NCBI GenBank assembly: GCA_965153455.1
Contig: OZ234497.1
Span: 13,626,302-13,690,301, forward strand
Length of the DNA stretch: 64,000 bases
Direction: 5' to 3'
Source of the DNA: Sphagnum compactum
Lineage: Eukaryota; Bryophyta; Sphagnopsida; Sphagnales
A program made the translations under genes and the position numbers. Numbering within the stretch: position 1 is the first letter of the stretch; each line of letters begins with the position of its first letter. This document shows positions 12,216 to 24,650 of this stretch, piece after piece. The notes beneath the pieces are model-generated. The model ran no database searches. It was given only the letters and a program-made list of their open reading frames with translations, and was not told the origin of the DNA.

Positions 12216-15132
12216 AAAACATACTTGAGAAATGAGAAATGTAATGGACAAATTGGCAATGGACATAATATAATCTTACTTCTTATGGAGGAGAAATGAT
12301 GCCTCCCTAAAGCCCACTTCTAGTTTAAGACTTTAACCTTAACTAACCTTAGACTCCATATTCTTAGAGCCCTTACAATTGAACCTAGGGGCTATTCATG
12401 TAGTTTAGTTGGATATCAAAAATTAAAATAAAAAAGGCCCAATTTTTACTAAATTGGTTGGGTATCTAAAATTCAAAATTTGAAAATCCAAGTTCCAACT
12501 TAATAACATTATAAAACCATGGACCCAACATCCCAAGAAATAAAACTTGGATAAGGGCTATTAAATAAAAATTTCAAAAATTACAAGGGAAAGGGTAGTT
12601 TTCAAGGAATGTCATAACATAAACTCAAGAAATATAATAAAAACATAAACAAACTAGAACTTCCAACTATCCGAGGGGGGAGGGAAGGAAGGTAATTACC
12701 TTCCAGCTCAAGTAGTTGTACCTTTGACAATGCTTCGTCAAGTTGATTAATACATTCCAAGCATGTTGCTTTGGCTTGCTAAGTGGTTACCTTTCACTAA
12801 ACAACTTGCAAATTGTTCCTACTGTCTTGTACGTACCAACTACCTTCCAATAAACTATAGTAGTCCATAAAACAAGTTCTAAATGTAACACAAAAAGATA
12901 AAATAAACTAATGTGACAACTATAGTATTCTACATCAAATTACAATAAACTATTAGCATTCTAAAGGGAAAATAAGGCAAAGGAGAATGAAAGAAAAAAT
13001 ATAACACCACAATTTTCCTAACTTTCACATATTTTTGTATTAAGTACTCCTTTTTTTCCTCATACAAAATCACTTTTTTTCATTCTTTCAAGAACTCTCC
13101 ATCCAAGAATGATGGGAATCCATCTCCTAATCTCTTTATTCCATAAACCATACAAGTTTCATATTCCACCCACAAAAGTAAGCCCCTTATCTTAATCCTT
13201 ACACAAATCCCTCTTAATTGACTAATAAATAACTACCAATAACCCATTTTCATGGGCTAATTATCCTAATGGCTTCATCCCCAAAATAAATTAAAAGACA
13301 ATAAGTAATCTACCATTAGTAACTATCTAGTTATTGGGAGGCCCATAGGACTAGCAAATTTAAATAGTTTTTCTACCCTTAACAAGCACCTTTAGTGATA
13401 CATGGTTAATTGTTTGATTGATAATTGGTTGAGAATTAGGTTGGTTTTGAACCATGGTTTAGTACTTGCTCAACATTAGTTTGGACCAAATTATCAACAT
13501 TGCAATAGTGTTGGGCTCCTATGTAAATGTGTTACAAAAGATGAGGGGTAAAATTTGATTTTGTTTACCTATTTTTTCTAACAACCAAATAGTGTGAAAG
13601 GTTGGGTAAGTTGATGGAGTTCATGTTAGGCACCCTTTAGGCAATAATTTGAAATTTAGGTGACAATATCTCTTTCTTTTTTCCATGCTTCTCACAAGTT
13701 CATACTTTCATGTCCAACTCATACTTGCTGTGTAACAACAAAGGACAATTGGAAATAATCTATTACATATTTTCATTAGTTGGTTTGGTAAAAACTATTG
13801 TCAGTTGAAATTCCATACTCGACTAGTGTAAGCATTGACCCCAATACTTTCATAGTTTGATGACAAATTGGTAAAGTCCTTAAAATCATTACATATTTCA
13901 TGTCATATGCTAATGAACAAACTAAGTGCTTACCAAACATTGGTTTGTACCATGGCTGGGTGGGTACCAATTTGGAACTTGGGTATGGGCACATTCGCAA
14001 TCAAGGTGCCTTTTTTTGGACACATGACTTAAGGACTTTGTTTTTGCCATCTTCTAAATATAAAATCTAAATGGAATCAATGTAAGTGAGAGACATTGGA
14101 TAATTCAAATTATGATAATTTTCATGGTGGTGATGATTTTTGACATGCGTATGTAATTATGCATAAGTATTTTGGTAAAAAGTCACAAATGTAGAAAATG
14201 AATATAGAAGTTTTTTAATACAACTTAACATGTTTTCTTGCACATTTTGCCAACACTTGGGGCCACAAATTTTAAGCCTAGTGAATATAAAAAATTAACC
14301 AAAATGGAAAAAAGGGATTATTTTTTTTGTTGGCCTTTCAAAATAGATTTTGTAGATTTCAAAATTTTGACATCATATAATATTTAGTCAAATGCATTAT
14401 ATGAACGTTGCCAAACATATTTACTTATCTATGGAAGAAAATTGAAATCAATTGCATTATTTAATACATTCCTTTTGATTCTTTTAAAATAAAAATTATA
14501 ATTAAAACAAGGACTCAAATTATTTAAAAGGACTTAAAAGGACATTTATATAATATCCAATCTATTCTTGGATTTTTTTTATTGAATTAACATGACATCA
14601 TTCTAGTTATAATTATATACTAATCCACCATAATCATGAAATAATAAATGTAATAAAAATTCAAAATAGTCCTTTTCATTAGACTATCATTTTGGGTACC
14701 CTGATTGTGAATATGCTCGTATATAAATTGGTACTTGTCTCTATACTAAAGAACTGACTAGATTTAAATATGATTTGAGGCAATACCAACCTCATATTAG
14801 TACTTGCTTATTAACAAGTTGAAATAATACTAGTTCAATACTAAAGCTATATATGTATCAATATTAGGTGTAGACCTAACACATCCTAGCCAAAAATTAG
14901 CCTCGAAATACCACAAACAGACTGATATGAAAATTTTAAAGAAATCCAATACCAACATTAAGTTGGTACGAAATGATTTGAAAAGCTTTGATATAAATAA
15001 TAGTTGTTATGTTCAAAAGTTGGTACCCACCTAACATTGAATTATACCCTATGTTGCCTATTTGAGATGGATAGTTGCAATTGTAATGAACCATCCCAAA
15101 GACAATATTAAAAGGTGACTTGTGTGGGTGCT
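12216..15132. other. AT-rich intergenic DNA with GGTACC/TTGGTAC-type words
   Basis: No gene seen. Between about 13420 and 15060 the sequence is scattered with words like TTGGTAC, GGTACC and ACTAGTTCAATAC. They are reminiscent of the more GC-rich ACTGGTATT/GGTACCC tract at 54400-54665, and this may be an old, decayed relative. A minus-strand open frame at 13776-14000 resembles nothing known to me. Confidence 0.4.
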
Positions 15133-15135
15133 TAA

Positions 15136-15936
15136 AGGTGAAAACATTTTATGCCCCCCAAAAATTATAGTCACAAAAACATAAATTTTGCATTTGGTTT
15201 TTTTTGGTACATGTGGCCATTACATCTTCGATTATTTTTGTTCATTTGAAGTATATTGCATTAGCTTTAGATTAAACTAGTTTATCTTTAAGAAAATTCC
15301 CACAAACATTTACAAACTTGACCAAACGAAGTATATTTGTGTCAAAATAAACACATCACAAAGTATGAAAATTTATAAATACATTTCAAAACTAAGGTTA
15401 TGGGTGGAATTTTGTAGTGATTTTTTTTGTGGTGAATGTTATTGAGTATACATCAACTAAATTTAGGACCACTTAGAAATAAAAAATTTGTGGTTGAAAA
15501 TCCATTGAAAAAATGTGTTTTTTTGCACTTCTTGAACAATAAATGCATAATAAACTCTTATTTTTGGGGAAAAAACCATTACCTTAAGAAAAATAATTTT
15601 TTTTATAAGTGGGCATTGTATTATTTTTTCATTTTTTTCTTTTGGTTTGGTAATGTGTCATGAACCACAAACATGAAGCCTTATAGGTCATTGAAAAAAT
15701 GTATGTTATATATTTTATGCACATTGATTTTATCCAATCCTCTTCATCTAACCATTGGATCAAACTTAGTTTTGAGTTTCAAAATGTTGTCATGCACATT
15801 CTAAAGTTTTTTTTTCTTATGTTTGGGGTTTCCAAAAGATGCCATTAGGGTTTCAACTTAGTGCATGCTTAGCATACTTGTTATACATCATTTTTAAAAG
15901 GTGAAAAATGGTTCACCCATAATGTGCTTTTACCCT
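15136..15936 (+). mobile_element. Inverted-repeat element, copy 1 (801 bp)
   Basis: Ends are AGGTGAAAACATTTTATG on the left and, in reverse complement, AGGGTAAAAGCACATTATG on the right. Both flanks carry TAA (15133-15135 and 15937-15939), a possible 3 bp target duplication of the kind typical for PIF/Harbinger-like elements. The body aligns along most of its length with the element at 47721-48524, for example CCCCCCAAAAATTATAGTCAC near the left end and GTTATACATCA near the right. No transposase is encoded. The 75-codon frame at 15436-15663 is low-complexity. Confidence 0.65.
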
Positions 15937-15939
15937 TAA

Positions 15940-17394
15940 ATCAAATCCATATTCAAGAGATTTAGTTTGGGACAAAAAAGGTGAAATCCTCTCAAGTTTT
16001 CTTTAAAGTGTGCATGGTAGTTGCAATTTTCAATCCGGGTGCGAGTGATGTGCTCATGTTAAAAAGGGAAAGAAAAATAAGGGTGAAGATAAAACAAATG
16101 ATTCCAATTTTTTAAAAATGCTATGTATTTAAATTCTTATATCTCAAGAGTTTTTGGGGTCATTTGTGCTTGGTTTTTTCTTTATGTACTTCACACAACT
16201 TTTGATACTCAAGGTTCATCCCCTGTACACTTCTCTAAACTTCTAAACTATTTGTCAAAATCACATTGTACCTACATGGAAAACCGATGGCGTTTCCACA
16301 AAGAACTCTACAAATCATGAAACCCAATCCATAAGCTGTGACAAGATATGACAATTTTCTTAAAAAAGGGTACAAAAAGGAGGGGGGAGGAAATGGACAT
16401 ACACATGAGTATATTGAATTTGTTGGCTTTTGTTAGTGTTGGCCTGTGTTTGATGTTTTGTAAACAAGTTTGTATTTTGGGTGTAAGGCATGGATTCTCA
16501 TTTTGAACATGTGTTATGATTTTGACTTGAAAAAAATGATTTCCTATATCTTCCATGAGGATAATACCAACTACCAACTTCAAAATATAATTAACCTCTT
16601 TCATATTAGTTGTAACTAATAAAAAACCTAGAAATGATTTAAGCATACTAACTCATCTATTTAGGCAATGACCAAATAATCCTGGCAAATGAAAGAAGGA
16701 TTCTTGAAGAAAGTGCTCAATCCAAATGACCTTATGATAAATGCAACACATATACTTAAAGGAAGGGCTCTTCCCAAATGGCCCTAGGAGCAATGGAGCA
16801 TGGGTACGTGAAGAAATGGCCCAACCCAAATGGGTCTATGATCGATGAAAAAAGAGAGTTGAAGAAATGGCTCAAGTTGATGCTCATGGTATGTTAGCAA
16901 AGTTTCAGACTGGTAGGTTGCAGCCATTCTACAAAGCATGAAAATCTCCATCATTTTGATATGTTTGACTTGGTCATTAGTCACTACATAAAATCCCTGG
17001 ATTAGTGAAGCCCCAGAAATTCAGCCAGGGAGCATCCACAAATCCAATTTTATGTCTCAATGTAGCAATCTGCGAGAGCTCGCTCAACTTCAATTATGAA
17101 GCTAAAGGGTCTATTCCAACAAGCCATAAACATGGGGTGTATTTGTTACAGCATGCATAAACTTTCCATCATGTTCCATTGTCAAAAAAATCTCACATAC
17201 GGTAGAGCACAAGAAACCAAAAGAATCGACTTTTTGGTGGGCATGATGGTGTGACCTCAAACCCATTTCTAGTTTCATTTTGTGCAGTCTTCTACCATAT
17301 ATCACTACAATAAACCCTCCGACCTAATAATGGTCAAACTTGGAGTGATCTGGGTGGATATGAAGTGGGGAGAGAGTGAGAGAGTGTGTGTGTC
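15940..17394. other. Intergenic DNA, unassigned remnants
   Basis: No gene could be supported. Minus-strand open frames at 16308-16646, 16784-16984 and 17111-17305 are uninterrupted for 64 to 112 codons but match no family I recognise. Segments around 16680-17310 are less AT-rich and could be an old transposon body. There are no terminal repeats. Confidence 0.35.
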
Positions 17395-17600
17395 CTTTTC
17401 TTCAATTTTGTGCTGTAGCTGAAGTGATGATCATCCAAGAAGTAAATTCTTTTAACATCCTTCTATACTTTTGGCTACCTACCGGAACTTGAGATAAAAT
17501 CTGATGAATTTTTTTCTTTTTTTGGGGGAAATTTGGGGACTAAATGTTTCTTCAAAAACTATTTCTTTTCCATCTTGAGAAAGATGACCTAATTAGCCAA
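17395..17600 (+). repeat. Dispersed repeat, CCAAATTTGG family fragment
   Basis: TTCAATTTTGTGCTGTAGCTGAAGTGATGATCATCC matches in outline the beginnings of the copies at 1290 and 40430, followed by a T-rich tract and GGAAATTTGG. It is truncated and diverged. Confidence 0.45.
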
Positions 17601-19228
17601 AAAAATCAGTAATCTGGAGGTGATTAACCATAAATGCAAAATTTCACCTTGGATGAACCAGCCTGAATATTCATTTAAATTGCATCTAAATATTATAAAT
17701 GTTTAGAGCAAATCAGGGTCTCCCAGTCATAACCTAATGTTTATTGGGTTTAATATGGTCACTAATAAGAGGCCTCAACTCACCACTGTAAGTAGTGTTG
17801 GTTCACCCTGGCCCAAAACTTCAAGCTCCACAATTGATTCATTGTAGCAACAGGTAGTCCCAGAAGTTCTTTGTGGCCGTGTTTGTCAGATCATATTTTA
17901 CAGTAACAAACACTAGTGCCACAGGACGTGGTTGTAGTAGTGTTTGACAACATAGGTTGAAAAAAGGGAGATCTCATGTGACACAAAAAAATCGCATATG
18001 CGAAATATGTTCCAAAAATAAGAAGCCAGCCACCCCAACTCCAAATTATTATTTTTAAAAATAATTCTATTATTCAAAAAATTTAATTTTTTTTCTCAAA
18101 CTAACAACATGCCTAACCACAGTTAGATAAAAAAGAAAATGATTTTTTTAAAATTAAAAAAGATGAAGAACTGGAACCTACATAATGAAAAAAAGAGCTG
18201 CGCTATTGGGCTGCGTCTGAAACCCTTCCCACAACAAACAATTGTAAAATGTAATCCAAACAAATAGTTAATGGATACTTAAACAAACTAAAGTGGATTA
18301 ACATTGGTCTACAAGTGGACCAAGCGACACACTAATAGACATAATTCCTCTATTTAGCTAAGAGGTTAAGTCTCATCATCTATGCTCTTCCTTTTTGAAA
18401 AATTGCAATTCCAATTTGGACAATAATGCTAATCAAATAAACAGTTTTGGTCCTTGGATTCAATATGTAGTTCTCTTGACATATCTTTATGTACTGGATT
18501 CATGTAAGGGGGGAAATAAAAGCATGGATTGACCATTGAACTAGGTACCTTGTGGGCAAACCATGGTAAACATACTTGAACAACTAGGTGTCCAAATGAG
18601 TCTCAATTACAAATACTTCATACCCTTTGTAGGGTTTTGTTGCAAATATAGTAGTCCAATAAATAATACATATTCAAATGCAAAGATTCATTGGACTCTA
18701 GCTTCTTCCGTTCCTCACTTGGCCATCCCCATTCCCCTCCCAACTTCACCGGCCAAAACTTAAGTTTTCATTTTGCTGAGCCAGGGATGACTACCCTAAA
18801 GACATAGGGAGGTATGGAATTCATGAATGCTAAATACAGGGGGCCCAAGGGAGAAATTATTGATCCATAGCCAACTTTGAGTCTTAAAGCCCCAATGGTC
18901 GGTGCCAAGGAAGTTGTTTCCCATTCCATATTTAGTTTAGTGCTCTACTCGGTCTAAAGTCCAAACCGTCCAATTTTCACTTTCTCTTAGGGGTGTCGTT
19001 AAACTTGGGATGCCTAGGTCTCCGTATGTGAGTTACATATCCATGTTGCCTTTTGTGAACGTTGGAAAACAAATGTCGGTGGTGCTTGATACGACTTCAC
19101 ATGGTTTGTTCAGAGTTCAAATGTTAGTAACAAATGAGCCCATTTTTATTTTTATTTTCCCATGATAATAATAAGAACCATGAAAAAAGAAAAAAGGAAA
19201 AAAAAAACAATGCAGGTCTTTACACTTG
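17601..19228. other. Intergenic DNA, nothing recognised
   Basis: Mixed AT-rich sequence without terminal repeats or coding similarity. A 66-codon frame at 18563-18763 is probably chance. Confidence 0.45.
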
Positions 19229-19307
19229 GTAAAGCCCTCAACTGTGGGCTTTACTGAAATAAGGCCCACCCTTGGCTCCACCTTGAGCCAGGCCTTATTT
19301 CAGTAAA
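19229..19307. repeat. Two overlapping perfect hairpins sharing one arm
   Basis: TTTACTGAAATAAGGCC (19250-19266) is the exact reverse complement of 19291-19307. An inner stem TGGCTC (19273-19278) pairs with GAGCCA (19285-19290). Independently, GTAAAGCCC (19229-19237) is the exact reverse complement of GGGCTTTAC (19246-19254), which overlaps the first arm. The two folds are therefore mutually exclusive. No neighbouring gene is close enough to suggest a regulatory role; decayed transposon ends are the simpler explanation. Confidence 0.7.
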
Positions 19308-19378
19308 TCTTGTGGTCTCATCTCCATTTCCCTCCTCTATGTGAAGGCTACTACCACATAATTTCTGTTGTTTCATTT

Positions 19379-19610
19379 CTTATCATACCTAATTTGAGCA
19401 TACTACCTAATTTGTTGTATTATTAATTTTGTTCCTATGCTTGTCAAAACCTAATTTGAACATACTACTTTTGTTGTATTATTAATTTGGTACCTTTCCT
19501 TCTTATCACAACATAATTTCAACTTACTACCTTTGTGTTGTGGTATTACTAATTTTGTTCCTTTGCTTAGCACACCCAATTTGAACATTCTACCTTTGTT
19601 GATAGTTGTT
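19379..19610 (+). repeat. Tandem repeat, period about 60 bp, 3.6 copies
   Basis: Units start near 19379, 19440, 19499 and 19566. They share CCTAATTTGAACATACTACC, TTGTTGTATTATTAATTT and TGTTCCTTTG-like blocks. The last unit is incomplete. Confidence 0.7.
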
Positions 19611-20640
19611 CCATCTTTGTTCTTTTTGGGGGAGGAGGGGAGTCAAGCAAGCCCAATATAGGACCACCACCTAGTTCGTTGCCTATTTGTGGCCTTCCAA
19701 GATCCCTCCCTCCAACCCAATTATAGGCCCACCCAGTTTATCTAATAATATTCTGGCGCCTATTCTTTCCAGCCTGGAAACCTTTGAAGTAGCACCCAAC
19801 AGCAATTTTTTTGAAGGACAAATTTTGTCAAAATTTCCACCAAAAGTTTGCCATATTTTTTACTAGTGTAAATTCAGCTAAATTTTTCTATTAAAAAAAA
19901 ACAATCGCCAAATTTTTGACATCACACAATTGAAACAAAAAACCCTAGTGCTCAATAGTACTAGTTATCATCCGGTGTGATTTCTTTTGGGAGGGAGGGT
20001 GTCCTTTATTTATACCTTGCTGATTTAATACTGAAAAAAAATTCCCACATTTATCTCAAAAGAAATTTCACAAAATAGTGTAACTAACGTACTCCCAGAC
20101 CTTTCCAATTGTCTTTGGAGGGCACCTTTATATTTGTGAATATGCCTCCTAGACAAGAGGCAGGGTCTTATGCCTACTTATAGGCACAAGAGCCTGCCCA
20201 ATCCTAAGGATTAGGTGTGAGGACCCTCCCCCTCCTAAACTTGGTGATCTACATATGTTTGGGTTCATATAATGTTCACCTTGCACCTAATGGGTAAAGC
20301 CCTAGGGTTGGGGCTGGGGGCACATTCAGGTGTAAGAATGCAAGCACCCTACCGCTCCTCCTACACTTCATGATGATGGATGATCGCCACTTTGGAGCAA
20401 CATCAAAAATGTTTGTGGAACAAAAAAAGCGAGGCATCTTTGGCATAGAGGGTGACTCCATTGTTCTTCACTGATTCTGTTTATTTCTGATATGGCTGTT
20501 GTTGTCTGGGCCTGTGCCTTTGGGCTTTCTTCCTAGGGCTTTTACCCTGTACAAAAATTCACCCAAAAAGGGTTTAAAAAACCCACAAGATTAACCCACA
20601 GAAGATATCACCATACCATATAATAAGAGACCACCCTGCC
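19611..20640. other. Intergenic DNA upstream of the lipid-transfer gene
   Basis: No gene seen. It includes poly-A/T-rich stretches resembling the CCAAATTTGG repeat family around 19800-19920 and otherwise unique-looking sequence. The open frame at 20276-20461 (minus) has no recognisable product. Confidence 0.4.
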
Positions 20641-21223
20641 AATCCCAAACCCTGTGGTGTATTTCAAGAAGGAGAGCAGAGCTTCATCCTGAAGAAGCTG
20701 CTGCAGCTGTGATCTCTTTCTGCTGCTCCTCTAGCTGCTGCTGCTGCTGCTGCTGCAGAGAGAGACAATACCCATTTCGCTGAGAATTCAAGCTCCTGCA
20801 TGACATTTCAAATTCCAGAGACAAAAACAGAAAATTGCTAGTCCAAATAGTGGCGCAGTTGTAAAAAAATTCAACAAGATCTAGCTGCATCAGTTTGTTT
20901 GGTTGTTGTAACTTCTTGTTGTTGTTGTTGTTGTTATTCCTTAGATCAGTAAGTCTAGAGAAAAGCAGTAGAGATTATAGATCAAGCGCTGTAGTAAAGA
21001 TCTACTTACAAATTCCCATAGCTGAAGAAGCTGTGAGCTTCATATATAGTAGTACAACTACTGCAGCAGATGATCTAGCTCATGTGCTCTGGGTTTGATC
21101 AAAGGATAATTAGAGACTTACAGTTTGAAGAAGTTGTTAAAGCTGGTGATGCTCTACAAAGTCTAGTAGTTGCAGTCTAATAATAAGACTCGAGAGTATA
21201 AAGTCTACAACAAGTCGAGAGCG
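20641..21223 (+). promoter_or_regulatory. Promoter/5' UTR region of the lipid-transfer gene, with CTG and GTT microsatellites
   Basis: Contains a (GCT)n tract at 20734-20756, a (GTT)n tract at about 20917-20935, and a TATATAG at 21043-21049, about 180 bp before the ATG at 21224. The last is a plausible TATA box at a usual distance for a short leader. Short open frames here (20684-20890 minus, 20895-21098 plus) are products of the microsatellites. The transcription start cannot be fixed from sequence. Confidence 0.4.
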
Positions 21224-23165
21224 ATGGCGCCCAAGGTGGTGGTTATATCCAGAGCAAGAACGTCGTCGGCAAGAATGGTGATTCTTCTGTTAGTATTGCT
21301 AGTAGTCGAGTTGTCTACTAGTAGCGGTAGCAGCAGCAGTCACGCTGGTCATGGCGGCGGTCATGTGCAGCATCGACGATTCGTATTGGGAGTTTCAGCA
21401 GCGCAATCGAGCACAGATTGTACTTCAGCTTACGCTGCTCTAGAGCCTTGTTATCCTTACGTCACGGGGCCGGCTACCACTCCTCCACCCGCTTGTTGCA
21501 GCAGTCTCAGTTCTCTACAATCGACCAACCCTGTTTGTGTTTGCATTCTGCTCACGGAGCTGAATGCCAAGGCACTCGCCATTCCCAAGCAATGCGGTGT
21601 GACTGTCGACACCAGCCAATGCTCTGGTAACAAAAGAATATACAAAAATCCCATCGCTGCTTTGCTGCAAATCCAAAGTTATACACTGTTGTTAGCACTG
21701 TTCTTTTTTTTTTCCCTTTCCTTTTTCCTTTCCTGAACTCTTGTTGTCATGGTGTTGTTGTATATGCAGCATTAAGTACTCCACCTGCAACTCCGGTGGC
21801 TCCTCCTCCTGGCGCAGGTCATGATTCTTTCTTCTCGATTCCTGCTTGAGTGAAATCGAGATGATCTCATCATGTAAAGCTGGACTTCTTGATACAAGTT
21901 CATGCTATTGAAGATTGAAAAATTGGTCGCTGACTTGCTATGATCGGGTTCATGTATTTTGTACTGTTTCCGCAGGTTCGACACCGGCTCCTCCGTCCGC
22001 AAAGACACCCCCTGCAGCAGCACCCCCAACCCCATTATCAGTTGGTAGTCCGCTAGCGTCACCGCCATCTTCAACTCTCTCGCCTCCCGGAGCTGCTTCT
22101 CCCCCGAAAGCTTCCCTACCACCACCACCACCACCTCCTCCACCCCCTCCCCCTTTCTCAAGCTCCGGGCCGGCGACTCCTCCTCCAACAAGTTCGGGAT
22201 CAGCCCCACCCCCACATTCAGGATCCTCTCCTCCTGTCACCAGTCAGCTGGGTCCAGTTTCCCCTCCTGCAGGATCCAAATTAGCTCCTCCTCCAACGCT
22301 TCCACCAGCAGCTGCTCATTCTCCAGGATCATCAGGATTAGCTCCTCCTCCAGGCGTACTATCTGCGCCCCCGCCTGCAACTACGGTTCCCCCATCAACT
22401 GCTCATTCTCCAGGATCATCAGGAGTAGCTCCTCCTCCAGGCGTACTATCAGCTCCACCTCCAAAGCTTTCGTCATCAGCTCCTTCCCCAGGCTCTGGAT
22501 CAGGATCATTAGCTCCACCACCAGGCGTTCTTTCGGCTCCTCCTCCAGCTCCAAGCACAGTACCTTTATCAAGCCCTGGCAGCCCCTCTTCCTCTCCAAC
22601 GGGATCGACCCCTTCTCCAGCAGCAGGATCCGGATCATCTCCTCCTCCCGCGACAAGTCCAGCCCTCCCTCCTGCGGGACCAGGGACACCAGGCGGACCT
22701 CCTTCACGAACTGGTCCGGTATCATCTCCAGTTGCACAAGGTCCGGGATCAGGCCCTGTGTCAGGTCCAGGATCAGCTCCAGTTGCAGAAAGTCCAGGAT
22801 CAGGTCCTGCATCATCTCCAGCTGCAGGAGGTGCGGGATCAGGTCCTGTATCATCTCCAGTTGCAGGACCAGGCAGTCCATTGCTCTCCCCTACGAGTTC
22901 ACTAGCGTCTCCGCTACTATCTCCTACCAACAGTCCACTACAATCTCCGCTAGTGTCTCCTACGGGTAGTCCACTTGAATCTCCGCTACTGTCTCCGGGT
23001 ACGCGCAGTCCCACCGGATCATCTCCTGCAAAATCTCCTGGAAGCCCACCAGCAAGTGGAGCTGGGAGCCCACGACCAGCAGCCCTGTCGTCTACAGGGC
23101 TGCTGCTGGGACGAGGAGCTCTCATGTTGCTAGCGACTTGCTTCTTTGAACTTGTTCTTTTCTGA
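21224..23165 (+). CDS. LTPG/xylogen-like chimeric protein: lipid-transfer domain plus proline-rich arabinogalactan-like region, probable GPI anchor
   Basis: Three exons: 21224-21626, 21770-21817, 21976-23165; GT-AG introns, phase kept, 546 aa. Start context GCGATGGCG is good. Seen: hydrophobic signal at about residues 18-30, a His/Gly-rich linker, then the eight-cysteine lipid-transfer pattern C66, C76, C91-C92, C105-x-C107, C124, C133. From about residue 150 to 515 the chain is mostly Pro, Ser, Ala, Gly and Thr with many AP, SP, TP and VSP pairs (arabinogalactan-type O-glycosylation sites). It includes twelve consecutive prolines of extensin type and repeated APPPGVLSAPPP. The C-terminus is small residues then a hydrophobic tail, as expected for a GPI signal. 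Likely a plasma-membrane or wall glycoprotein that binds lipids. It is much longer than usual LTPGs (about 150-220 aa). An AATAAA lies at 23288. Long antisense frames (for example 22403-23125) are compositional shadows. Confidence 0.9.
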
Positions 23166-24190
23166 AGTCTTGTGTAGATTCACAAATTGTCCAAATTCCG
23201 ACCAATTTTAGATGGATTTTTGGAATTTGCAAACACTTCAAACATTCCATTTTTCAAGCGTGGTGGAGAGCAATTTCAACCAAACAAAATAAAAACTTTT
23301 GAGAATTTTTTTTTCAAGATGTTTAATTTTTAATGGTGCAAGAAATACTCATAAAAATAAAAGGGCTCGTCCATTACTAACCTTACGAGATCACAAATTG
23401 AGAAGTACATTTGAGACAAATTTCCTCTTCATTGCATGAACACAAAGTAATAAATATTTTCACTATAAGTTTTATAGATTGGTGAATTGGAGGTGAGTGA
23501 GTTAACATCATTTATCATAGAAGCTGCTAAAATCATCTTCCAATGAGCATTCTCAAACACAAAAAAAATGGTTAATAGTGCGCAGTTGCCTAGGTTTTGA
23601 TGTAGGGTTGTTTTGACCATGTTCATGATTCACATATTTAGTTTATTTTGAAATTTTTTCAAGCTCAGAATTAATGAATGATCATTTTGCGAGTTGAAAA
23701 TTTGAAGACAAACTTTGATTTATGGGTTGAAATTTTGGAAAGAAACTTTGATTTAGGGATCGATTGTATGATGTGACAATAAATAATAATATTTTACCTC
23801 ATTAGATGATTTAATAAATAAATATTTTCAACATTTTTAAAATTTTAATAAAAAATTATCATAACCATCAAGTTTTAAAAGTTCAAGATTAATAATTTAA
23901 TTCAAAATTAACTAAATATATGTATAATATGTTAAATTTTTTAAAAATTATTCCTTTTGAAAGTTTGAATGTATGTTGTTGGTTGGTACTTTTTATATCA
24001 AGAGGTGTTATTGGATTTGAATCTGACTTAAGATAATAAAACATGCAAAAATAAACTAAAATAACTTAGCCTGAATATTAAACATGAAAAACCAAGCAAT
24101 CTGGTTCAGCATAGAACCACACACAATGCCAAAAAAAGACAAGCTTGAAAATGCATTGCATAGAGCTCATGAAAGGATATTCAATATTTC
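23166..24190. other. 3' flank of the lipid-transfer gene and AT-rich DNA
   Basis: The first 150-200 bp are probably 3' UTR, with AATAAA at 23288-23293 and another AATAAA near 23358. Beyond that the sequence is AT-rich with no gene or element recognised. Confidence 0.45.
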
Positions 24191-24650
24191 GCATCTACCA
24201 TTGGTAGTGGAATTGAGTCAGTGATCATCAGTTGTCATTGGAGGTGAACCTGGGTCACTTAGCATCACCTACATTGGCCATGGAATTCAGTCATCTACCC
24301 ATTGGGCATGGAATTGGATTAGTTAACATCATCTACCAATTGGGCATGGAATTGGATTAGTTAACATCATCTACCATTGGGCATGGAATTGGATTAGTTA
24401 ACATCATCTACCATTGGGCATGGAATTGGATTAGTTAACATCATGTACCATTGGGTGTGGAATTTGGTTAGTTAATATCGTCAACCATCAGTCATGGAAC
24501 TGGCTCAGTTAGCATCATCTACCACTGGGTGTGGAATTCGGTCATCTACTATTGGGTGTGGAATTGGGTTAGTTAATATCATCTACCGTTAGGCATGTGG
24601 AATTTGTTTGGTTAACATCGTCTAGCATTGGGTGTGGAATTTGGCAAGTT
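24191..24650 (+). repeat. Minisatellite, period about 37 bp, roughly 10 copies
   Basis: Repeats of the pattern TTGGGCATGGAATTGG followed by ATTAGTTAACATCATCTACCA. Central copies (about 24295-24440) are nearly identical; outer copies are diverged or partly deleted. This is a plain tandem minisatellite without unique spacers. Confidence 0.85.

Noticed and set aside
11643-12259. Open frames of 81-133 codons on both strands
   Set aside because: They translate a degenerate simple repeat (Val-His-His and Asn-Met-Met runs) and have no protein character.
16308-17305. Minus-strand frames of 64-112 codons as a possible small gene
   Set aside because: Unconnected frames without motifs or a supported splice pattern; left as an unassigned remnant.
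22403-23125. 240-codon minus-strand frame (and 166-codon frame at 22381-22881) opposite the proline-rich exon
   Set aside because: Antisense to repetitive Pro/Ser/Ala/Gly codons, which leaves both strands free of stops. No domain or start context; composition explains it.
24191-24650. Regularly spaced repeats resembling a CRISPR array
   Set aside because: Units abut with no unique spacers, the surrounding genes are spliced plant genes, and no cas genes are present.
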